Assembly: GCA_002118135.1 (NCBI GenBank)
Contig: BDIU01000232.1
Coordinates: 124,001 to 188,000 of the forward strand
Reading direction: 5' to 3'
Source of the DNA: Trebouxia sp. TZW2008
Lineage: Eukaryota; Chlorophyta; Trebouxiophyceae; Trebouxiales; Trebouxiaceae
DNA length: 64,000 nucleotides
The translations under genes and the position numbers were made by a program. Below, piece after piece: positions 45,861-55,259 of the stretch (position 1 is the stretch's first letter; each line of letters opens with the position of its first letter). The notes beneath the pieces are model-generated. The model was not told the DNA's origin, did no database searches, and worked only from the letters and a program-made list of their open reading frames with translations.

Positions 45861-48800
45861 GCTGTGCCACTTCAGTATGCAGTTGCATTGGGGAAATCCA
45901 CAAATATCTGCTGCACACAAGCAGCAAAGCAGCGTAGTCAGGGGTGACCTTGTCCCTGGTCATGCGGCGGTACTCTGATGTAAACAGGTATGGGTGCCCA
46001 TCACTGCTTGTTGTGGATGCAGCTTCTGTTGGCTGCGGATCTGCAGGCACAGCAGCTTCAGCATCATGTGTGTCATATGTAGACTACACGATGAGGCACA
46101 GAGGTATGGGCGCCCATCATCACTTGTCATGACATTTACATTGAGGCACATGGTTACGAGCGCCCATCACCATTTGTTGTGGCTGCGGCTTCTGATGACT
46201 GTAGATCTGCAGGCACAACACTTGGGGCATCTCTTTTGGAATGTGTAGGGTGTGCAAAGAGGCACATGGGTACAGGGTACCCAGCAATGCTCGTGGCAGT
46301 TGCAGCTTCTGATGGCTGCAGATCTGCAGGCACAAAAGCTTCAGCATCTGATTTGTCATATGTAGACTACACAATGAGGCACAGAGGTATGGGCGCCCAT
46401 CATCACTTGTTATGACATATACATTGAGGCACATGGGTACGGGCACCCATCACCATTTGTTGTGGCTGCAGCTTCTGATGGCTGTGGATCTGCAGGCACA
46501 ACTTTCGGCATCTGATTTGGCATATGTAAGATGTGCAAAGAGGCACATGGGTGCGGGGTACCCAGCAATGCTCGCGGCAGTTGCAGCTTCTGATGGCTGC
46601 AGATCTGCAGGCACAAAAGCTTCAGCATCTGATTTGTCATATGTAAATCATGCAAAGAGGCGCAGAGGTACAGGTCACAACCATTTTTGGGCTGCAGCTT
46701 TTGATGGCTGTGGTTCTGCGGCACAAAAGCTTTAGCATCTGTTTTGTCGTATGTGACTAATGCAAAGAGGCCTATCACCACTTGCTGTGGCTGCAGCTTC
46801 TGCTGGCTCTAAATCTGCAAGCACATGACCCTTGAGCATTACTGGACCTGAGCTTATATAAAGAGTTAAGGAGTGTTGAGACAAAGGGTACAGAGAGCGT
46901 TGGAGGCAAACGTCTGACAACGACTTGAGAGTCACGAGCACAGGTGCCTGTTTTGCATCAGAGTTGGGCAATGCAAGCTGTGGGTCAGAACGTGCATGCA
47001 GTGACAGACTGAGGCAGAACCCAGCAAAGAAGGCATCAGGGCAAGACAGCCAGCCTATGTGGACTGGAATACGCTGCAATGCCAACTCAATAGAGCAAAG
47101 AAGGCATCAGGGCAAGACAGCCAGCCTGTGTGGACTGAAATATGCTACAATGCTAAAAAGTATCAACTGGCAGCAGTTCAATTTGCGCAGCTTGCATGTT
47201 GACTCTTACTGGCTTGGGTAGGCTCTGAATTTGACTGGTGCAAGTTATCACTCAACATAGCATCAAATTGGTCTTCAGCTGCCATGTCAGAATGGGAGAT
47301 GTGGTTTTCCAGCATCCTGACCCATTCTTTGAGGTCGTCAGGGGCTTGCCAGCCAGTGAATACATACTTCTGCAGGTACTGCTTGTACTGCAGCAGCTCT
47401 GCATTGCTCATGTCTGTGGCCTGCACAATGACAGAGAAGTGAAATTTTGTGCTGCAAAGCAGACAGCCAAACAGAGCACCAGAGACTCACCAAGAAGCGT
47501 GGCAAATTTAGTATTGCACAGACTTGTCTGTGCATGCGGGCATTTACACTGCAGGTTGTGACCCTCTTCGCGTGCAGGCATTTGACAGCTGCAATTGGGT
47601 GAGATGCATTGCAACTGTACACGCTAGCCATGGCGCCTGCACATGTCTGCATGCAATGCTGCAACAGAGCATGCTGGCCGATTGACCCAACACCATAGAG
47701 CTGCCTGACCGTTGTTTGGGCAGGGGCAAACTTATGAACAGCAGCACTAGATCTATTGACCAATCAGTCATTCTTTGGTGTGCGTGCAATCAAATCCGCA
47801 CAAAGAGCAGCATTGTCAAGCCATAGCAGAAGAAGCTGGCTTGGCCAAGGACAGGACTTGGCGCACACACATCAAGTGCTTGTGCTGGTACATGCAACAA
47901 CTCGGTTGTTACAGGAGACACATGCCTGCTCCAAACATGCATGCACATCTGCACAAGGCAAAACCTTTGAAGATTTTCCCAGGAAATCCTTTCGGAAACA
48001 TACTTTCAATTGTCCTTTGGGAGGCAAAGGACAATGCACAACATTTCTTGCTTATGAAAGCACAGCAGATTTCTACCTGCTCCAAAGGTGAAGGGTGCAA
48101 AGGCCCCTGCAGGCGCTCAAGCACAGACTGAGCCCACTTGAGCCAGGTGGGTGCAGCAGGCAGCCCCAGGGGGGCAGGGCAAGGTAGCCCATCTAGTCCG
48201 TACAAAACCTTGATGGTGACTATCAGCACTGCCATGGTGTAGATGTATGGTGAGGTCCAGCTTCTATTCTCTACTTCAAAGAGGCGCATGTAGATGGTGC
48301 CCTCTCTGTAACAGCGGTATATCGCCATAGCAGGAGCAAACAGAGCCTGTACAGCGCAGACCACAGACTGTACCCAAACATGAGGAGATAACAAGAAGTA
48401 CTCATCTGTACAGTGTCTGGCATACATTGCCAGGTGTGTGTGGCGCAAGCCCTGTCTCGCCAGGTAGACTTGACTGGAGCCTCATGAAACAAATGTTTGA
48501 TGTTCATGTTGGATATCAGACAAAACAATGTCGTTTCAGCTGTTCCTAGGTCCTAGATCCTGGGCAGGTAGGTAGATAGGTGGGTAGGGAGATACTGCGA
48601 CTTTCTTCGCCTTTGGATGCGTGCCAGATATTGCAAACCAAATCTGCAAGCTTGTCCGAGGCTCTGTGACCAACAACCTGAGTCCCAAGACATTGCAGTG
48701 TACACCAGGAAAGCACCGACCACTGCAAGCTGTTTGCATTTGCCAGGTTGTTTACTCTCCTGAGGTACATGAGAGCCGTCGTGACATGCTAAACAAAGAG

Positions 48801-51800
48801 CCATGCTTATAGCCTGCGCAGAATGGTTTCTGACACCTTCTGAGGGTTCTCACAGTGACAAGTCTTTTCAGAACAGGCAGAAAAAGAAAGAGACCAGTAT
48901 GCATGAATGATACCAAGCAGGGGACTATCTGCCTCTGTGAGCTACCTTCGTTAGTACTGAAAGCCAGTGATTGACGAATTGTCAGATGCACTAAAAGCTC
49001 TGCACAGCTAGCTTTCCTCACAGCACAGCCACTTGTTCCAGCTGTGAAGTCCAACTCATATGCATGTGGTGAACATGCCTGAACACATGTACAAAATCGT
49101 GCGTAATTGTATTACCAGCAGTCACACATTGAGGACAGAGGAAAATTCTGTACCGGCTGGGGATGAGAGGGTTCAAGTCATTGTGATAGTGCAGCAGGAC
49201 ATGGAGCACTCACGTCCGTGCAGCTGGACACTTGTACATGTGCATGGATATTACATACCAGGTACCTGCGCATACCTGTAAATATTCATACACATGTAAA
49301 TATGCGTACACTTAAGTGTGCAACTTTGTGTTTGAATGTATGATCAAAAGTCATTCAGCCATAAATTATACCTGAGGCATGGCCAGCTCCACCAGAGTGC
49401 GCTCAATCACCAAAGCTGCATTCAGCGGCGGTATCTTGAGTTCCAGGTCTGCTGCAGTCTCAGCTGCCTTGTTCAGTAATGTCTGAGCGTTGATGAGACC
49501 TGCATGGAAGTTTGTGCATGAGCTGAGAAGCTCTGTCAATACCTGTCGTAGCATGCTGAAAATCACTGCTACGACGTCATTGCAAGTTGATGCTCTTTTG
49601 TAGCTTGAATGGCAGCTAAGCATCATAGCGTGTTGGATCACGCCGTCATTGAGCTCGTTGTCAACAGCACAGTGCAAAGCAAACAACAAGCAGTTATGCA
49701 CTGATGAGTCAGCTGTGCAAACTGAAGACTTTCATGCTTGAGATTTCAGCTGCAGGTGGAAACCTGGCTTCCTTTGCACAGCACAAACATCAGCTGGAAA
49801 CTTGCCAATCTTATTTATCATGGGCTGCATTCATCAGGATTTGTGGGCAGGCGACTGACCGTAAGGAGTTGCACTCTTCATCGTTGCAAGTGGCAAAAAC
49901 TGCCCAGCAGGCGTCTGAAGCAAATCCCTGCATCTGGTCGGCATGTCCAGGAAGGGAATCTGACCCAGTAATGCGCCTCTGATTAGGTCAACATGATCAA
50001 CTGCCTCTCTGCCCAGCCAACAGATGAGCAGACAGATCACCAACAATGTATTTGGGGTTAGCAGCTGCAGGCAACAACATCACCCTCAGCAATTTGTAGA
50101 AGTGAGATGTGAGTTTGCAGGGTCCATCTGATCTGGTGTACTGACTCGTAATTTTGCCACTTGACCAACAGACCAGAGGATTACTTGCAAAGTATGTGGA
50201 GGTAGCAGCTGCAAGCAATAGTAGCAGCCTTGGGCACAGGGAAAACGGCTTAATCTGATGCGCACAGCAGTCACTACACATGGCTTCATGCACAATTACT
50301 GATAGAATTGTAAATTCAGGTTGTGTCTTTGATGCAGTGCAACAGCCTATGACCGCATGCACAGACAAAGCAGGAGTGTTGTAGAAGTCTCAGGCAACAA
50401 CATGTTTCACTGCAGTGGAGCCTTTGCAGGCATGATGTTTGAGACTAGAGCACTTGCCACTGTCAGGGAGTCACGCAGCTCAGCTCTGAGAGGCCGCTTG
50501 CGGTGCTTGGTGTCTTCGTTGTCATCATATTGCTTGCCCATTGCATGCAATTCCATCTGCCTGCACCATATCTGAGTCATGAGTGCACTGGAAATTCAGG
50601 CTGGTGCCACCCATTCCTAGCAATTATGCTGGCCATAGCAATGAGTACACGATTGGTGGCGTTTCTGTGTATACAATATCTTGCTGAGAGCTGCATTTTG
50701 GACAATGTGGACATACAAGCTTGCAAATGCGATGTCTTGCATGCATTGCACCATGCAAACAATGGCAAATGCACAATGGGTGTCACAGTTGCTTACTCCT
50801 GATTTGCGTCACTGAGAAGGCCGCTCTGAGCAAGCATGGCTGTCCATATTGGCAATGCTGCCTCTGTGCTGCTGGACTGAACTCCATAAGTCGTCACTAG
50901 TGCCTCAAGCTGTGCCTGTGCATACAGGAAAGCAGTTGCCAAAGTTGTTGATTGCTCCAGTACGTCCTAGCTAGGCCTGCTGAGCCTGTCAGCATGCTTT
51001 TGTATGATGAAAAAATTGAGTTGCCAAAGCTGCTGAAGCCATACAGGAGCTGTCAAGGACACAAAGTAGGCAGTGCTTGAAGCAGCAAGGAGATGTATAA
51101 TGTCCCAAAACAGCTATGTGCAGGGAGGTCACTAAGGGCTTCGGGCTGCGGCTGTGCATACAGAAAAGAAGGTGCCAAGCTGCTGAAGCACTGCAGTAGC
51201 TGCCAAGGACACAAAATAGACAGTGCATTGAAGCAGCAAGGGGGTGTACAATGTCCCAAAACAGCTGCGTGAAAAAGGTCACTCAGGCTTTGGGCTGCGC
51301 CTGTGCATACAGAAAAGCAGGCGTGAAAGCTGCTGAAGCCATATGAGAGCTGTCGAGGACACAGACTAGACAGTGCGTGAAGCAGCAAGGGGTTGTACAG
51401 TAAGTTCGCTTTGTATGGGCACTCGATGTAAGGAGTTTCTGATGTAAGAACAATGCAACTGGGAAGCGATCACTGAGTTCAGAATGCAGTGGTGTCTCTG
51501 AGTACAGACATTGTGGTGTAAGGACTATTGTCTTGGTGACCAAAGCAGTTGTGATACAGAGAAATCACTGTACAGTGTTTCAGCCAGCTGTGTGAAGGGA
51601 GGAGCTTGCCTGCAGCATGACTTGCATGCACTTGCAATAGCATTTCAGCTCCTCACGCACGGATATGGCAACTTCATCGCCAGCAATGATTGTTTTTCTT
51701 GTGGTGAGGCGCACCCTTCTGCGTTTGCTGTCATCGATGCCAACCTGAAACTCAGCTGTTTCCTCTACAAAATCCTGCCACAACAATACATATGGATTGC

Positions 51801-51955
51801 ATGATGACTGGCTAGGACATAGGTACAGCAACAACCACATCGGAAATCACCTCTGCCTGAGTGCCACAGGCTTCACACACGAGCAAGCCGTTTTGCAGCA
51901 CCAGAGCAGCCATGCCGCATCTGCTGCAGACTTGGTCGCCTGCATCCTCCTCCAT
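45808..51955 (-). CDS. RNA polymerase I factor TAF1B/Rrn7-like (TFIIB-related)
   Basis: The first exon (51851-51955) codes a zinc ribbon, CSRCGMAALVLQNGLLVCEACG. It joins in phase to 51610-51774 (RLTTRKTIIAGDE...KCYCKCMQVMLQ), then 50807-50915 (AQLEALVTTYGVQ). Later exons include REAVDHVDLIRGALLGQIPF (about 49880-50040), KIPPLNAALVIERTLVELA (49380-49580), VLIVTIKVLYGLDG (48050-48280) and LLQYKQYLQKYVF (47250-47410). The last exon 45808-46040 reads DKVTPDYAALLLVCSRYLW. Zinc ribbon, cyclin-like core and the KLLYGLDG-type motif define TAF1B/Rrn7, which recruits Pol I to rDNA promoters in the nucleolus. The second intron has a GC donor. Some exons between 48.8 and 47.4 kb are not placed. Confidence 0.85.
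46041..46830 (-). repeat. Acceptor-side exon-edge array in TAF1B, 7 copies
   Basis: A CTGCAGGCAC-like acceptor (plus-strand anchors 46041, 46207, 46324, 46490, 46605, 46716, 46815; spacings 166, 117, 166, 115, 111, 99) is followed in gene direction by exon-start copies coding DLQPSEAA. Only the 46041 copy runs on into the full last exon. With the array at 44470-45860 this exon is flanked on both sides. Confidence 0.85.
48418..48485 (+). repeat. Interspersed repeat family B, copy
   Basis: ATTGCCAGGTGTGTGTGGCG, then CAAGCCCTGTCTCGCCAGGT; lies in a TAF1B intron. Confidence 0.6.
48566..48592. repeat. GGTA-type microsatellite
   Basis: Short run of GGTAGGTAGATAGGTGGG type in a TAF1B intron. Confidence 0.7.
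50916..51400 (-). repeat. Acceptor-side exon-edge array in TAF1B, 150-bp period
   Basis: GCTGCTGAAG anchors at 51029, 51179 and 51329 are exactly 150 bp apart. On the minus strand units carry the acceptor TGTATGCACAG and a GCACAGCTTGAGGC-like exon start (acceptors at 50916, 51152, 51301). Only the 50916 copy leads to the real exon AQLEALVTTYG. The copies lie upstream of it in gene order. Confidence 0.9.
51397..51577 (+). mobile_element. MITE-like element (copy c)
   Basis: It runs from GTACAGTAAG to CACTGTACAG, giving terminal TACAGT/ACTGTA inverted repeats. Internally it has GATGTAAGGAGT, GCAACTGGGAAGCGATCACT and GGTGTAAGGACT. It sits in the TAF1B second intron, beside the 150-bp array. Confidence 0.75.
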
Positions 51956-52523
51956 GAAGGCTGACGATTTGTCACGCTAGCAATCAGTCACCATCACTGC
52001 AACCACTCACTGAAAAGAATTGCTGCACGACAGCGCAAGGTTTGTTGTTGGCCTGATCACAGAAACCGGCATCTGGTCTGCATGCCTGGAGGAAACGACG
52101 GAGCAACATGGAACACCACATGCACAGAGGCACTCGTTTGGGATCTATAATGATGCGATGTGCCCTGCGGCGTTGACTTGTTGACGCGACCTGACGCATG
52201 CGCACCGCATGCTTTGCATATCATGCTGCGTCCAAACAGGCATCAGAGCAGGCTGATCACATGCAAACATGCATGGTCGTTTGCGGACGGTAATCTGGTC
52301 GTCATATTCTGTTCGATACTGAGAACAAACTGCAGACCTGACGATGTTACCGCACCACTAGTCACCGTAGTGCAGCTGCTTGGCCTGACGTTCAAGCATG
52401 CTGCGTCTTGAAAGGCAAAGCCTGCTCGCTTACAGACAGCCGGCCTTCCGAATGACTGTGTGTGGCATGCACGGGGATTTGCTTTTGTAAGTCTGATGGA
52501 CCTGGCTGGGCAGCTTGAACAGC
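51956..52523. promoter_or_regulatory. Shared upstream region of TAF1B and KsgA/Dim1
   Basis: 568 bases between divergent ATGs of two genes whose products both serve rRNA. No motif recognised. Confidence 0.4.
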
Positions 52524-54526
52524 ATGTATAAGCAGCAGCTAGCACAGCCACCACATACGGTCAGAGCGCTTAGCGTACAATGTGGGGCAAGACTGCAGAT
52601 CAAAGCAGCATACTTCAAGCAGAAAAAGTATGCTGCCCTTTGTCATGCTTGGACTCTGCATCTTTTGCCTTTGATGCTCAACTTGCAGCTCTTTCACAGG
52701 TCGTTAGGTCAGAACTACCTGGCCAACAAAGACTTGTTGACTCGCATTGCAAATGCTGCTAAGCTGACACCTAGCCAAGCTGTGATAGAGGTTGGGCCTG
52801 GCAGAGGTCTGCTGACAAAGTACTTGGTTGATCAGCAAGCATCCGTCACCGCAGTGGAGAAGGATAGCAGGCTCATTGCAAGCTTGACCAAGGAGTTCCC
52901 ACAGGTGCGTAACAGCCTTCTTTACTCCCCATGTTTTCTGGCGGGGGAGTCACCCAGACTTTGCATGGGCAAGTTGCCTCAAGGTCCATGCAGTGCTGTT
53001 GCAGCCCACGCAAAGTGCCCTGCACCCCACACACAGCTGTGCACACAACCCCGAGATGTTTAGAGCCCCTGTAGAAAACTAATAAAAGCTGAACTAGCTT
53101 GCTTGAACTGACTAAACACAGTCTGTGTTGACCGTGAGTGGCATGCAGGTCAATGTGATTGAAGCTGACATCCTGACATTTGATCTTGAAGGTCTTTTAC
53201 AGGAACTGATGCAAACAACAGGGTAAGATCATGACCTGTTGAAATTAGCAGCGTTTTGCGCATTTAATGAGCAGGTGTCACAATGTTGTCTGCTTCAGGC
53301 AGAGAGTCAAAATCGTGGCCAATCTACCTTTCTATGTAACTCAGGACTTTCTGCAGAAGGTGCTGCCTCTTGGGCAGTATGTGTCAAATGCCATACTACT
53401 TCTTCAGGTGGGGCGCTCCCTGTTGTGGTTGACAGATTGCATCAGGCTGCCCAGCGTCAGTGATGGCAAACTTATCTCAAAATTGGCACATGAACATGTG
53501 TATGCACATCCCGGCCGCATCAGACAAGGGCTCCTGTTACGAGGCCTGACAGTGTAAATTTTTCTGGTCTTTCTTGTATGCATGGTTGTCAAATGATGCT
53601 TTTGGCTTGACTTTGTCCCATAGTGCTTCTGTCTCAAATAATAGCTTGCCCCAAAGTGCGTGATCAATTCATTCAGCAGCAGGCATGCTCTTATGACTGA
53701 TTTTGACTTATCAAACTGAATTCTGTTGTTCTGCTTGTCAGGAAGAGACTGCACTGAGATTGACCCAGCTTGAAGCTGGTGCGTTTGACTACCGGGCAGC
53801 CAACATCGAGACTCAGCTCTACAGTGATGCAAAGTGCTTGTTTGTTGTGCCAAAAAAGGACTTCATGCCAATTCCAGACTGTAATGGCATGGTTGTCGAC
53901 TTTGAGCTGTACCCTCCTGAGCAGATGGCTGTGGCTGATGCCAAAACCTTTCTGGCCATGGTGAGCTATCTTGACTACATTATGACTTATGCAAACCAAC
54001 AAAAGCATGCTGGTTGAGCTCGAAGGCCTAATTAGGTATGTACAATCAATGGGCAGCTGTCTTTGAGTAAGCTTGACTGTGCACACGCAGAACCACTGCA
54101 TCTGCAGTGGAAGAAGCAGAAGGGTACATGTCATGTCTCACATGACATGTCATGTCAGCACGTCAAGCATCATTGCATCAGGTCTGCTCTCATGATCTGA
54201 TACCAACTTGCAAACAGTCCTGAGTGCTTCTTGTCACTTGAACTTTTGTCAAAGCAGAGCCTGCTCCATTCTGCCAATGCAGTCATGTGTGCCTGAATGC
54301 ATGCCACAGTGTGTCTACCTGAAATGCACATCATCCACCACTGCCTGTGCAGGTACGCTTGGCATTCAACTCAAAGCGGAAAATGCTGCACAATAACTTG
54401 CAGGCATCGTTTTATCAAGCCCAGGTTGCGCATGCCATAGAAGTAGCAGGGCTGAAACCTACTGTACGGCCTCAGGAACTGACCTTTCAAGAGTTTGTCA
54501 GCTTGTTCAAGGCATTGCAGGAGTGA
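52524..54526 (+). CDS. Organellar rRNA adenine dimethyltransferase (KsgA/Dim1 family)
   Basis: Six exons join in phase: 52524-52627, 52700-52904, 53149-53222, 53299-53407, 53742-53960 and 54353-54526, giving 294 aa. After a short basic leader come KKSLGQNYLANKDLLTRI, SAM motif I VIEVGPGRGLLTKYL, the acidic motif II AVEKD, VIEADIL, the catalytic-type motif IVANLPFYVT, and the family end FNSKRKMLHNNL. It should dimethylate two adjacent adenines in the small-subunit rRNA 3' hairpin. The Arg/Gln/Ala-rich N-terminus suggests import to plastid (PFC1-like) or mitochondrion rather than the nucleolar DIM1. No exon-edge array seen. TGTAA at 54603 is a good poly(A) signal. Confidence 0.92.
54013..54075 (+). 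repeat. Interspersed repeat family C, copy 2
   Basis: TTGAGCTCGAAGGCCTAATT then AGGTATGTACAATC and GCTGTCTTTGAG, in the last KsgA intron; pairs with 25622-25710. Confidence 0.55.
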
Positions 54527-55259
54527 CATGATTTCAAAATTGATACGTCAGGCTGCTGCATGACACGCAATTATGCCTGCACTTTTGGCATGTCACATGA
54601 CATGTAAAATGCTTGTTAACCAGGTGTGTGAGCTGCGAGGTTATGCAGCAACATTTTGCCAATGCTATTTTACTGTATGTGAAGTCCTTGCTCTTTCGTC
54701 AGTCAACACAAGGCAGCATGCTTTTGCGCTTTTAGAGCTCAACCCCTCAGCAATCAGCTAAATCAAGCTGTGCTTGTTTCTCTTGTCAAGGTTGAGAACT
54801 TACTGAAGTACAGCGGTAGGTGTGCACACACAGAGACTGGAATAGCTACAAACTTCAAGCTATGCAGTCAGGCGGGATTTCAACCTTTGACATCTGACAC
54901 GTTCAAATGTCTACGCGAAACGATTGTGACAGCCTGCATATATATATTTCTGAGCGCTGACCTTTGGCGTTTTGTTAAAACCATCAATTCATGGTTTTAC
55001 AGCACAGCATGCAAATCCGCAGCAAACACCTGCTCCTAAGGCTATTGCAGTGCACTGTTTGGAAGCACAAGTGGTACACCACACATGTATTGTCCTCAAC
55101 AAAGGCAGTTGAGCGGCCTTACGCAACCTTGAAGCAACTTGTTGTAGGCCTGCATGCTGCGCTGCTTCTAGCATTGACCACGTCTCAGCAGCTTTGATTC
55201 GTTCACGACTGCTGGTTGGCAAAAGCTGTGCGTCACGCCTTGATTACGCCTGCCTAAAA
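54527..55259. other. Convergent intergenic region, KsgA / NSE2
   Basis: Short open frames on both strands (for example 54991-55197 and 54989-55222) lack recognisable features. Likely two 3' UTRs plus spacer. Confidence 0.35.

Noticed and set aside
44470..46830. A long coiled-coil or repeat protein on the minus strand
   Set aside because: Units change frame, hold repeated stops at the same place and have splice-like boundaries; they are better explained as copies of the two ends of the TAF1B last exon.
54991..55222. Opposed short open frames in the KsgA/NSE2 spacer
   Set aside because: Both frames are short, overlap each other on opposite strands and lack recognisable motifs.
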